From: Pithys albifrons albifrons | Taxonomy: Eukaryota > Chordata > Aves > Passeriformes > Thamnophilidae | Length of the DNA stretch: 64,000 bases | Direction of reading: 5' to 3' | NCBI RefSeq assembly: GCF_047495875.1 | Contig: NC_092463.1 | Location: 33,111,724 to 33,175,723, forward strand | Part shown: one piece after another, positions 25,681-38,295 of the stretch | Numbering within the stretch: the first letter of the stretch is position 1 | Layout of the letters: the number at the start of each line of letters is the position of its first letter | The notes under the pieces: model-generated | The model's database searches: none | What the model saw: the letters and a program-made list of their open reading frames with translations, nothing else | What the model was told of the DNA's origin: nothing | Program-made: the position numbers and the translations under genes

Positions 25681-26408
25681 AGTTCATTGGTACTTCTAAG
25701 CCACCCAGGACAAATTTACAGGAGTATACAGGCTTTCCAAGGTCTTCAGTTGTATGCCTTTCATTTCCTAATAGAATCTACAGCCATGAATAGAATACTT
25801 TAAATCTCAATATTATCTTCATGATGTTATTAAATATCCTGAAAGAGCAGACCTCTGTACACAACTCAGTACCCCAGTTTTGAGAACATTCACCTGGTAG
25901 ACATTGCCTGCCTGCCTCCAAACCAGATCCCATGATTTTATAGATGGATTATTTAAGTCATTTATGTAGTTATGTCCAAGTCAGTGATATACACAGTGAC
26001 ACTTGTATTTGCCCCTTTGAGTCAACATTATAGAACAATTTCTATAGACGGATAATAAGAAAAACATTTAGGCCAATTGTAATAAGATTCACTTGGAAAG
26101 TGAATTCTATAAACTTTCAATTGCCATCACTCAGGGGACGAAAACAAATCAATCCCACTATTCTTTGTGTACATTTTATGTGGCATCTACTCTGATAAAT
26201 GTATTGAAAACCTACCAAGCTAGACCTTGCAAGCTAGATAGGCAAAGGGATGCCTCAGTTATAGGTACCAAAAGAATCTAGGTATTGAGGTGTAAGATGT
26301 AATCTAGATATGATTGTTCTAAGAATAAATCTTCAAATGTCACAAAATTTTATTTTTAAAAAATCCCACAACAAACAAACAAACCAACGAAGGAAAGCCT
26401 AGAAGACC

Positions 26409-26457
26409 CAACCAACCAACCAACCAACCAACCAACCAACCAACCAACCAACCAACC
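26409..26457. repeat. CCAA tetranucleotide microsatellite
   Basis: An almost perfect run of ccaa units, preceded by an impure caaa/ccaa tract from about 26370. On the transcribed (minus) strand it reads TTGG. It lies inside the intron of the fibrinogen-like gene. Confidence 0.9.
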
Positions 26458-26654
26458 TTCCCCCCCAAACCAACAATTTTTAATTTCTCTTTAGTTAGAT
26501 GCCTGCCAAGCAAGGATTTTAAAGATTTGGGACTTTGTGGCAGGACACGTTCATATTTAAAATTATTTTTCCAGGACTACCATTCAAATCTGCTGGCTGA
26601 AAATGTTACAGCAAAAGAATAAAATAAAACCGAGCACACATCCCAGGCGCTCAC

Positions 26655-26817
26655 TGTCTTCATGAGTACCTTTTTCATTCGCGTTACTCAGTCTCTCGTA
26701 GTCCCCTTGGGGGAGAAGGTGGGCATTAGCCAGGACCACTGCCTCTTTGGTGCTCACTGATGCAGTGCATTGAGAGAGCAAGAACAGCATAAATCCTGCT
26801 GAGCTTGTCAACAGCAT
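26655..26817 (-). CDS. Fibrinogen-like protein, exon 1: signal peptide and short linker
   Basis: The first coding exon, 54 codons plus one base, starts at the ATG at 26817. Residues 1 to about 20 form a signal peptide with a hydrophobic core (GFMLFLLSQCTAS). A short polar linker follows (about 21-54), rich in Glu, Asn and Lys. The donor GACA|GTGAGC leaves phase 1; exon 2 completes the codon as Asn55, then YPRDCFEIF. A weaker donor (AAAAG|GTACTC) lies 13 bases earlier but would break the frame. The encoded protein goes straight from linker to fibrinogen domain, with no long coiled coil, unlike angiopoietins or FGL2. It sits between CHRM5 and EMC7, where human has no such gene that I know of. 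Confidence 0.82.
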
Positions 26818-26850
26818 CTTCCTTCCCAGTCAGTCCTCCTGCAGAAATAC
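26818..26850 (-). promoter_or_regulatory. 3' splice site upstream of the fibrinogen-like start codon
   Basis: On the minus strand, CTGTATTTCTGCAG|GAGGACTG puts an acceptor AG at 26840-26839, so the exon would begin at 26838 with 21 untranslated bases before the ATG. This suggests a separate untranslated first exon and promoter further right, which I could not locate. Confidence 0.5.
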
Positions 26851-29800
26851 AGAACTGTAACACAGATTAGAGCTAAAAATAAGGTTTTTAGTATGGAAGT
26901 CCTGAAGGAGAAAGGTATTGAAAAATCTGACTTCAGCACAGTAGGTTTCTGTCAAAATTGGCTGCTTCCACCTTTGAGGTACCTGTCCTTTCCTGACGTC
27001 TCACACCCCATCTTCTGACTAGTCATTCCTATGACACAGAGCACTGTGCTGTGACAGAGCTCTTACCTCTGTCATCTTGTGCCATGCTGGGCAATGAAAC
27101 ACAATGTAATTCTGGGTGTGGCAAAAAGCCATTGAGAGTAATGTAATGAAAAAAAGAAAAAGCAGATCTTATATTTATCAGAGTTGAATTTTGCTTATTC
27201 CCTGAGTCCAAACTACAGTGAAAGAGAGACACCAATGGCTGAACTGGCAGAAACAGTAACATGAGCTCTGCTGACTATCTGTAGCTCAAACAGTACTCAA
27301 AGACATGGTTTTCCTAGTGCTGGGAATGTTTACAGACACTGGAGTACTTCCTTAAGCACATCTGAGCTATGCTTTTTCTCAATTTCTATCTACAGATTTA
27401 AATAATATGTCACAGGCTTAAATCAGATTAAAAACCCCCAAAGTTCAATAAAAAGAATCAAAAAGAACTTCTCTTTAAGCCCTTTCAAAACCCACAGGAA
27501 TTCAATATATTGAGTTCAAAGAGTTTTGAGCCTCATTTTATCCACCTTTTTGGGTACAGATCTATTAACCCTTTACCCAATACAGCAAGAAGGCTTAGGC
27601 TATTACTAGACTAAATCCCAGAGTCCTCACTTAGTCAAATCCCAGATTCCATGAAGAGGAGTTTCTGTATCAATGACAATTTAGACTGAATCAGGATAAC
27701 AAATGTTTCCTATACTCTCAAAGGACACATTTACTTGGCATCTAGTTAAACCCTTTTAATTTTTAAATGACTTTATTATTATTATTATTATTTTTAAGGA
27801 CTGAGCTCCCCACAGTGGCTTTGATGAAGGCAGAAAACATATCCGGCAAAGAGCTCTTCAGCCAGAGCTTATTTCCTGCCAGCGTCAGCACAGTCTATAG
27901 AAGCCACTACCCTTCACCGCAGGGGCTTTGTTGCAACAAAGCCACATTCCTTATAAATCTAATGACCTAGCAGCAGATTCAGCAAAGAGTTTCCCAGAGT
28001 GAAAAAATATTCAGCACATTTTTTCAAAAAATATCCAAGATAAACCATTGTAATAAAGCTCAGGTTTGAGAGGTAATTTTTCTACCTATCATACAGAAAG
28101 CCAGCAAAACAGAATTTTCCATTCTACCTAAAACTATTCAGCAATAACTATGATTTACTATTAACATATAATTTACTATTTCATGCAAAGTTTGTCATTT
28201 GACGTTAGGATCATAATAAACTAGAAAATTGCCTTCCATGAAATTTGACACAGTGCTTCCCTTAAAGCATTTGTTTGCTGTGCCTGTATTTCCCACTGTC
28301 ATATATCCCTTTCTCTGAAAGCTTCTACTATTCTTGTTATTATTAATTATTAGATTTTAAATTACTATAAATCAAAACATAACCCACAAGGAGCATTAAA
28401 CTTCATGAAATCTAAACTTGGATCTGGAGTTATTTTTTGAACTGCTTAATTTTTCTTTTAGCATTTTTGAATGAATCTGTCTTTTTTTTTCACTCATATT
28501 TGCACATTGAAATGATTTACAGATCCGTTTAATTCCAGTATAGAAGTTGGTATTATAAAGTATTAAGAAAGCACCCAAGGAAAACAGCACTGGGTATGCC
28601 CCTTACCTCTTTCAAGTGAAGACTGGCAAAGAACACAAATGAATGAGCTCACTCCCTACAGTTGTACTTTGCCTGCTACTTAAGTCCAAGTGAATAAATC
28701 AGCTGCAATGTGCTATCTTAAATGCAGCAAAACTGCATATTCCTTATTTCATACTGTGCTTGTTCTGCTGGACTTTGCTCAGACATATTACACTTGCAAG
28801 TAAGTATGTATGAATTATAAAGTACAAAGTTCTTCCATAATGATTAAAATGACACAGTTACTAAATTAAGTTTCTTTGATTAATCAACAGACACAGGGAT
28901 GGAGAACCCTGAAGAAGTTTCAGTTCAGTAAATTGCTTAAGTTGCTTAAATAGACATATGCAGATGCTCAAATTTACTGTGTCATTTTGCATAGATGAAT
29001 TAACTAGAAGCTGTACTGGTAGTCACATTTAAATTGCACAGAGACAACTTGATTTTTAATTATTAGGAACAATCCAATCATAAACCGTGTTGTTACTTCA
29101 TGTTTTAACCTGAATGAATCAGAAGCAATGTCTCAGGACTCTAAAAATGGAATAAACAAAAGCAGTACAGGCACGTCAACAGGTTTGTATTTTAGTTTAT
29201 GTGGATTAAGAAGAGTTAATTAACATTAATCCAGGTCAAAACTGTAATGAATTAAATGAATTAATCATTGCTATGTATCTGAAACTTGAACTGTCTGTCT
29301 GCATGGTCTTTAGATTATGTCTAATCTAGCATTTACCCTTTTAAAGACAAGCCAACACTTAAGTTTTTGGGCTACTTGATACACTGCAATCCACTTTGAT
29401 CATATTCCATCCTTGAAACAAACCACAATTAAAATTGATGGAACATTGAAGTCCTGTGCAAGCTTTTCTTCTACTTCCAAATTCTTATCAAATATACTTT
29501 CTTCTTCAATAGTTCATCCTCAGTGAGGATCCACATGTGAGGATTTTTATTTTATATACAATTAAATAAATAGCCATATGAAATGTTTTAGGAAATATTT
29601 GCTTGTAACATTTAAAATTCAGTGATACTTCTCTTCACTTTTAAAGTACAAGCAATGCTTTATTATATAGGAGGATTGCCACAGAGAAGGGCACAGTATC
29701 TTCTCCCTGTCACTGCTCAGTAGCAGAGCTACAAGGAAAAGTTTAAGAACACATACTCTCTGCTTTTAGCATTATGAAGCTCAGGGAATTTCTCATTTCT

Positions 29801-32800
29801 CTATATTTGACAATATCTAATTTATGGTTAGTACCAAGCTTTACAAGCCTTGCTAAGGCCTGAAGATACTATATGGTAGCTTACGAAATAATAAAATTGC
29901 TTTGAACAGATACAGATCTTGCTGAAACGGACTGCTAAGAAAAGGCAGGGGATGGTAACTTTCCACCCTGTCCATATTGATACACTCTGAAAAACACCAT
30001 TTTCTCTAGCGTTATTTGTTGATAGGACTCTCGTCACCATGATATAAATTGGGGTACATATTTGTTTTGAGCCTTTGATTCCCATGTATTCCATCACTGT
30101 TTATCTCCTCCCTCATCTTTCCATTTTTATTTACTTTGTTGTTGTTTGCTTCTTTGTTGATTTCCAAACTTTCATCTGAGCTGGCAGAACAGAATTGAAG
30201 TGGGAAGTGTTTAATTAGAAGAGAGAGGGAAGGGCACCAGCATTGATTCACTCATGCTCAGAAAAGGCATCTGTTTCTGTAGATGAAAACGCTGAAAAAA
30301 CAATTAAAATCTTTACATATCTCTCTCTGCTCTTGATTCTGAGAATAATTTTCCAACCCTGAAAATTATATAATGATCTTAAGGTGAGACTACTTTACAT
30401 TGATATGGCTTGGTCAGAATGCATTTCAAAATAAGGCATTGCTATAATGCCTTACTGTAGCCACGGTAATTAAGATACTTATTTCCCTAGCCCTATGACC
30501 ATGTATTTCTTCTCTACAATATACTGAAGTTTTAATTATCCTTCTGAGTCTGCTCAGCTTTAACTGGCAAGAATTCATCTGATTTTTTCCAATTCAGGCT
30601 CTCCTATGTGGAAAGACTCTTTACAAGCACAAGTGAGTGCTTTGGGAAAACAAACTAACAAATCCCACCAAACAACAAAATCAGGCCATGGAAATACTTC
30701 TGCAACTTTGAGTGATTTTGAATTGCTTGGCAACCTTGGCTAAATGCACTTTGGTATCTTTGTATAGGATCAGTAATAAAAAAACCTGTTCATAATATTT
30801 TCACTTGTTCTTGAACTTCTGAGCTGGCAATGGCATATGAAGTGTGTGTTTTGTCTGACAATGCAGAAAGCAGTTTATTAAATGCTAAAACACGTTGCAC
30901 ATAAGGCTATTTTCAATATAGCTTTTAAATTTTCTTTTTACACATTATTTGTAAGATGACATTATTTGGGAAATGAACCAAAGTATATTTTTTGACTGAA
31001 TGTAAAAAGAACAAATGCTTCACTCTTAAAACATTTGACTTTTAAAATTTCTTCTGATTTCTTATGAAAATATTTCAAGATCAAAAGTAAACACTAAAAA
31101 CATATTCTTTATGTCTTCCTGCTGAACCCAAGACTAAATTCTAAAGGTGTAGAAACTTAACTGAAATGAAAAGGCTTTGCTTTCAACAAAAATATGTCAG
31201 AGACAGTAAATCTTAAAAGTATGTAGCATTTCAGGTTTGACTCAGATTTGGCACATTGCAAAATATGAGTCATATTTTCAATACTACTCATTTAGATATC
31301 AGTCATCTTTCAGGATAATTTCCACTATAAAAACACATTCAGTAAAATCAGTAAAATGAAGATATTTTCTATCTCAATGCACCAGTTTTACTTGAAGTAC
31401 CTGATCAAAATAAATAGAAAAAATATTTGATAAGTGCCTGCACAAATATTTGATTCAACAATTTCAGATGATTATCAGCCTGAAGATTTTTAACAAGCAA
31501 TGTGTTGATCTTCATTTAAATCAATTAGCTATAACATTTAGTTATAACACTGTAGCTTAACCTTGTAATTTAGGAGTCTAAATTTTATTTTCTCAACAGG
31601 GACAAGAAGCAGCTGTGATCATTGCCATGACAACCATCTCATTTCCAAATAGAGATTCTGTGACTGGTTGCTCTCTAGCAACCTCACAGCTCAGTAGTAC
31701 TGCTTAAAAGAAAAAAAAAAAGAAGCAAGACTTGTCACATAGAGCAATATATGCAAGGAAAGCTTGGAATGACCATGAAAAGAATGCTTCAAAACATAAG
31801 GCAGGCTTTAATTAAACAAGTTAAAATCTCAGTTTGATGATGAGCCCAAGAAAAAAAGCAAACCAAAACTCCAAACCCAAACTGGTAATATCCCAGCACT
31901 CTAATTGTTGCTCTGTGAAACTGACTATGGACTCAATCTCTCCTGGAAATCTCACAGAATTTGGTCTCACAGTAACTACATGCCTTAGTTTCTTGATCCT
32001 GCTGTTAAAGAAAATTGATAGCAATGTATGAAAAATAGAAGGGGTGGATAGGGTGGGAGCACAAAAATTTCTCACAAAACAACACATTTCACTGCCCACA
32101 GCTCTGCCCAGAAGAGGCTGAGATCACATCACAAAAATTAGTCAGATTGCTCAATGACTACTGAAAGATTTTAAGGAACTACTGTGTTAAGAACCTATAG
32201 TCTAAGAACTTGAACAGAAAATCTGCAATACCTCTTTAACACACTGGTTGTGAAACAACCTATACATTTAGAATTAAGGGAAGATCATGTACAGGTCTCA
32301 GGGTTATGGTTTAAATTCTTGTTTATTTACCCTTCCTCCAGTCTGGTTGGCTAATGACCTTTCCTGACTGCTGCATTTTAAGCTCTGCATGGTTATGGCA
32401 CACTTAGGCCACTGATGATGGTCACTCAGAGGAGACAGACCTGGAAGTGCTACAGCAGCACAAGGCCATACACATCCTAAAAGTACATCTCTACAGTGTA
32501 GACTAAGAGTTTTTCATAATCTACTGTCTGCAGCCATGCTGTGTTCCACTGCTGAGAACAATTGCCCTGGCACTGGCTGGAGAACAAATACTAAACTTCC
32601 CTTCAAAAGGAACATTGTATAGCAGAGCAGCATCTTCAGATATCTTCACATATTTTTCCACAGGTATTAATATAACCTGTCTGCACTAGTAACTTTAGTC
32701 TGTATTTTGTTCATAAAGGAGCTAACTGTAGCAAGAAAGCACTGCTAAAAATAGCAAACACAGTAGAGTCCAATTCACGGTTTAGACTTCTGTTGATGAA

Positions 32801-35800
32801 CCATATTAATACTCTCAGCAACACAGGTTGTTATTGCAGAAGTTCCTGCTTATTCAAATTCCTAACTTGGAACACAAAAAATTTATTAGTTGGTAAAATA
32901 TGTATAAACAAACTCTATGTAAAGTATTAAAAATACTTCAAGGAAGTAGACAATATGAGCACTATTAAAGAAAGACACAAACAACAAACAGTGCTTAAAT
33001 CAAGTTAGAAAATTAAGTGTTTATAGATGAAACCACTTCTTGGAAATAAGCAAATTCGAGAAAGTGGAAGTCTACTTTGTTTAAAAATAAAAAAGCTATC
33101 AAATTTGAACAACGTATAAATGATTAAAAAAGGCTAACAAGGGACTGCAAAGGTATAATGGCACTTAATGAGCTTCAGAGGGCAAGTGTCTTCCATTATA
33201 TACAAAAGATGCATAGAGAGTTAGAATGTATGAAAGAGAGCATGCAGATTTTTTGTAACATTGATTTAAGATTGAAAAAGTCAGAATTCTACAAGTGTGG
33301 TTTCTTTCCTGTGTGATACCAGTGAAGTCGGTTGAAACCAGCAGGTGACTTTTGGTGTCAGTTTATTGGGATAGAAGTTGACATTTTTCATGATGAGCTA
33401 TCCAGTTCTCTTGAACATTTTGTTCAAATTTTCTTTCTCTCAATAAAACCCTGTAAACAATGCATTATGTTAAACTCTTGTATTCACAGTGAACTGTGAC
33501 TGATTCAGTACAATTCCTCTAATACTCTCCTCAGAGTACACTTAGAGGTTTTGAAAAATTCTACAAGAAAATAAGTTTCAAAAATATTACAAAGGAAGCA
33601 CAGCATTTTGATCAGACCTTTCCAGGGCAAATGACCTCTCCACCATTAGTCAGCTACTTGGTGACAGAAATAATTGGTTGCTTACCATGGAAAACACAAG
33701 TGATGTATATAATTATTTCTGCCAGCACCAGCTGAATAGAGTTTGCTACAGCAGTTTCAAAAAGACCCTTGTGGGCTTCATAAAAATGAAGGGCAAATAG
33801 AAGTGGAAAAACACTGTGTAAATACCATATGAATAGAAGTAACATAAAAAAAAACAAACAAAAGAGGGAGTGCCAACACCACAATTCAAATCCAAACCCA
33901 AGATGTTTACATGAAAAGGTTTCTCACAAAATCTCTACTGTCTATAAATTCATGCAGGGGACCCTTACAAAGCTATGCTTTTTATGAAAGGACCATCTGG
34001 ATCCTTTAATCATCACTTTTGGTAAATATGATGGTGGTTGCTGCACTTACTCCACTATCAGCTTGTCTTTTACTAACTGTTCCACTGCTCATCTGAGCTC
34101 CTCCTCTTTCTAAGCAATGTTTAGCACTGCAAAAATACAGCCTCTTTAGGAGGTTTGATCTCCAATTTCTGAAGTTGCACTTTTCCCTCAGGATGTTCTA
34201 CTTCCACAGCCAATATCTTTACTAATACAGTTTATACATTCCCCTGTCAAGCTTCAGCATCCTGAACCATGCTCATGGATGGCTGAGAAAACCAACTGTT
34301 AGGAAAAGAAACATCCTCCCTATTCCGCAAAATTAAAGTCTTACTCTGTTCTGATTCCAAGAATGGAAAGTATTATTCCCAAGTATTTCACTGGATTCAC
34401 CTTTCATCTGCATGGTAAATAGCAGTCCTGTGCCCTGCACACCAGTCTATAAGCTTGAGTGTCTTGTTCTCCATTCTGAAACACAAAAACCCACACCTGT
34501 GTGTACCAGACAGCGAGGACATCCTTAAAGAATCTTGAGAGCTTCTGAGGAGAACATTCTAATATTTCAAGGAAAAAAAAGATCCTTTAAAATGTTCCTT
34601 TTCTTTTTTACTTGCTCTGTTTTCAGAACAGTTTCACCACCTTTTATATTATTTTTAATGTTAGTATTCATATTTAAAGAATCAGGTGAAAATTAAGTTT
34701 TGATTGAAAAATGCCATGAAAGGTTTTCTTTCTGTTGCATAGTCACTACCATTTGCCCTTGACTGAATGACAGCCTTTAATTTTCATTCTTACCAGCCAT
34801 GCAGAACCAAATACATAATACAAATGAGTTCAACTGTAATGTTTAGTGTATCATTAATAAAGAAGCTAACTAGCTGAAGTTCCATAAGCACAGAAAGTTA
34901 TGTTGTCAATAAATCTTCATAACCTTACAGGAAACAAAGTACTATTAAGGGATCACTGCCAGCATAATTAAAGGAATAACCTTGTGATTTCAAAAGTAGA
35001 CAGGTTTTTCTGGAGAATCAACATTTATTATGACAATATTTATTGTGACTAAAAGCTCCCTGAAAATTGTATTAATTTATGACCTGAACCACCTGACTTT
35101 ACACAGAGTTCAAAATAGTCATTAAGATCCAGGGTCCTGCCTTTACAGCCACTTAAATGATGAAAAGAGTAAGAAATTTTTGAAATTCAGGGGTTTTTTT
35201 TCACTATGGATACTGCTTGATTTTTGGCACTTAAGGTGTAATAATGTATTTAATCAGTCCACTGGCAGACTATTTCACAGAATGAAGCCTACAAAGCAGG
35301 GGAAAGCTGGCTAGATTGTACCATTTAGGGAAAGGCATTAAATGGGTGCCCAGCTTTTATGTAGTGATGGAGGGAAAGACTGACGAACTTTTTATCTTTT
35401 GAATGGTACAGCAATCTTATCCAGCTGGAAAGAAACATAGGATCACTGCTTTTTCTTCATTCACGTGTCTAATAGGCAAATACAGAAGTCAGGGCTCTCC
35501 TAAAAGCTGTTATTACAGTTCACTTGCTCACTTATAACAATTTGTCCACGTATTCTGGCACTACTGCCAACACTACAGTCATCTAAAAATCAGTGTCTGC
35601 AAAACATCACAAAAATGGTTTTTCATCTACCGTTTCTTCAAACCTTAATATTTGTTTCAAATATACCATGACAGCAATACTTAAATTTTCTTCTACCTTT
35701 GGGGTCTTTCTTTTTCTCCTTATAATAATTTATAGCTTCAAGTATCTTACTAAATAAAATATCCCCAGAGAACTTCCCTGGACACAGGAGATAATTAATG

Positions 35801-37756
35801 GAGATACAGACCACAATTAAGCCTATTAAATAAGACCTTCCCAAAAACCTGTGCACCACAGGTGCATCTTGTACTTTTCCTGGCCAAGAATGTGCAAAGT
35901 GTGCATATGTATACTTTTTAACCTTTCAACACACTTTCCTCAGTAAATCTGCTTTTCCACTGATAAGCAGCTCAAAATTTTAAGTTCTTTCAGTATTCCT
36001 TAGCCCATCAACAGTAAACACTTGTATTTTCCTTTAGATTGTTAAATTAGTGTAATATGTAGCTGTATGTATCCATATTCCACTCTGACACCTCAGAATG
36101 CAAACCACTAAGGATTTGTTATTATTTATGTTTTATATTGGTTATCTTCCTAAGAGAAGCAAGGAATACAAAATTTACTACCTCCTAACTATTAACAGCA
36201 GGAGCAGAATTAAGGTCAGACATGATGCCCTAGACATGGAAAAATACTTCTAGTACCTTAAGGTATTGCTGTCACTGTTAGTCTGTAAAAATAGGGTACT
36301 TTTATCAAACTGTAAAAGTAACTTTGCCCTCTTTGAACTACTGATCATACAAGACCTTTATGCACTTAAAGGTCTATTAGTACCCAAGTGGAGATATTTA
36401 AATGCATCTTATTGATTTAATATATTTCTTGCTCAGCTGGAAAAAATATGCACTTAAATTGCCTAGATTGCTTTGAAAACCTTGACATGTGGTTTCTGAA
36501 ATGAGTTGTTCTAAAAGATATATGTCCAGAGCTACATAATAATGCTTAACAAAGGTGCTCTTTAACAAGATTACATACTGGATTTTCTTCAGTAAGTTCA
36601 CAGCCATACTATCTGAGTATCCAATATTCATTACTAAATTTATCTTCACAATTACTTTTATTAAACAAGCTTATCATACCTTATACACAGAAATTGAAAC
36701 AGAAATCATAAATGAGTTGCACAAAGTCTGACAGCTGCAACAGAACCTAAAGCACTTGATTCTAAAGTCCTCTTCACAAATACAAATCTTAACCACAAGC
36801 CAGCTTACCTCTCTGAAGCAATACACAGCCCATTTAGGGAGCTGTTATCATCCACATTTCATCAAAATATAAAGAGCATCAACAAATATTTTCTGTTTAA
36901 AACAGTGGTGAGATGGCTATACATTAATTTTCTTCTTTATATGTGAAGAATGTAAGCATCTCTGATGATATAATTGATAAAATTATTTCAAGCTGTTCTA
37001 AATACCTTCCAGGCCATCTTAAATGACTAATAGCTAGAACAGTCTTCAGCAAAACATGTCTCTTCCGCTTTCTATGTGGTCTGTCATAAACTCAGTTGCC
37101 CACTCACTCAGAATGTAGCTAAATGAGCTCTTTGGCTACAAATCCTTCAGATGCAGTTAGCTCATTGTATTAGTCACACTCAGTGACAGAAACAGAGAAT
37201 TCTTGCTTTTGACTGCATGTTTCTGATACTTACTTTCTGCTAGCCTTGGGATTTCTTCAAACCTTCTGCGAGCTGATTTAACTCCATAACACATAAGACA
37301 AATCCAGCAGAAAGATGACCCAACTTCTCTTCCTAAGTCAATGAATGACAAAGCCCAAGAACTTGTGGTCAGAAGGTAGTACGGTTAACCAGTGGAAGGA
37401 GGGGGAATATGTCTCCCTCCTTTTGGCAATAAGGAAATCAGCTTGTCTATAATTCAAGCAGATTCTGGAACTCTTTAATTTCTATTCTGAGGTATCAGTT
37501 GCTTCAACATACAGTCTGCCGTTTTATCTCAAATAGCCTCATAAAAGGCAGCTACATTTTTTTGGAAAATGGAGTTGTCAGATCTAACACAGAAGAAAAA
37601 CTACTAAAAATCTCTAAATATGAAAAAAAAATGAACTATAGCAAACATTTACTTTTGCAGAAAGACAACCTTGCATTATAATAGTAAGTTCTAACAAGCA
37701 AGTTTTCCCTAGTGGCATTTATGATATTTCAAGACCACATTACAACTTTAATTGAT
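26851..37756. other. Gene-poor region between the fibrinogen-like gene and the LTR cluster
   Basis: About 11 kb of AT-rich DNA without a recognised coding region, RNA gene or clear mobile element. It has a short (tta)n run at about 27774-27792 and many short chance frames. The 5' end of the fibrinogen-like gene probably lies in its left part. An unannotated regulatory element could be present but cannot be seen without alignment. Confidence 0.5.
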
Positions 37757-38295
37757 TGTTCTGGTTTTGGCAGCGTTAGAGTTATAACCTTCACAGAGGT
37801 TAGGTTAGTATGGGGCCATGCTTAGGATTTGTGCTGGAAACAGTGCTAACACAAGGACATTTTCATTACTGCTGCACAGAGCTAAGGCCTTTTCTTATTC
37901 TCATCCCACCAGCCAAGTGACTTGGGGTACACAAGGAGCTGGGAGTGAATACAGCTGACTCCAGCTGACCAAAGGGATATCCCAGACCATATGGTGTCTT
38001 GCTAAGCTTATAGAGCTGGGAGAAGGAGGGGGACCTTTGGAGTGATGGCGTTTGTCTTCCCAAGTGAACATGTGTGATGGAGCCATGCTGTCCAGGGCAT
38101 GACTGAATTCCTGCCTGCCCTTGGGAAATTGTGAATGAACTCCTTCTTTTGCTTTGTTTGCCTGTGCAAATTTTGCTTTCCCTATTAAACTGCCTTTATC
38201 TCAACTCATGAGTTGTCTGCACTCTCCATCCCACAGGGGAAAGTGAGCGAGCAGCTGTGTGGAGCTGAACTGTCAGCTGAGGTTAAACCGTAACA
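37757..38295 (+). mobile_element. Solo LTR of an avian ERVL-type endogenous retrovirus
   Basis: A 539-base element begins TGTTCTGGTTTTGGC and ends GGTTAAACCGTAACA. It closely follows the widespread avian ERVL LTR: 'ccaaagggatatcccagaccatatg', a TATA-like 'gcttatagagctggg', 'ggagtgatggcgtttgtcttcccaagt', and an ATTAAA poly(A) signal at 38184-38189 followed by 'ctttatctcaac'. No internal gag, pol or env lies next to it, so it is a solo LTR. The flanking five bases (ttgat and atgac) share only the central tga, fitting a decayed target duplication. It reads on the plus strand. Confidence 0.85.

Larger units (their letters stand above)
24354..26654 (-). other. Intron of the fibrinogen-like gene
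   Basis: About 2.3 kb between the two coding exons. The donor (GACA|GTGAGC) and acceptor (CTCAG|AC) join in phase 1. I saw no extra exon encoding a coiled coil or collagen segment, though a small exon could be missed. The intron holds a degenerate CR1/L3-like antisense stretch (about 25000-25700) and a CCAA tetranucleotide array near 26410-26456. Confidence 0.65.

Noticed and set aside
37866..38086. Two minus-strand frames of about 60 codons
   Set aside because: They are antisense to the ERVL LTR and have no protein support.
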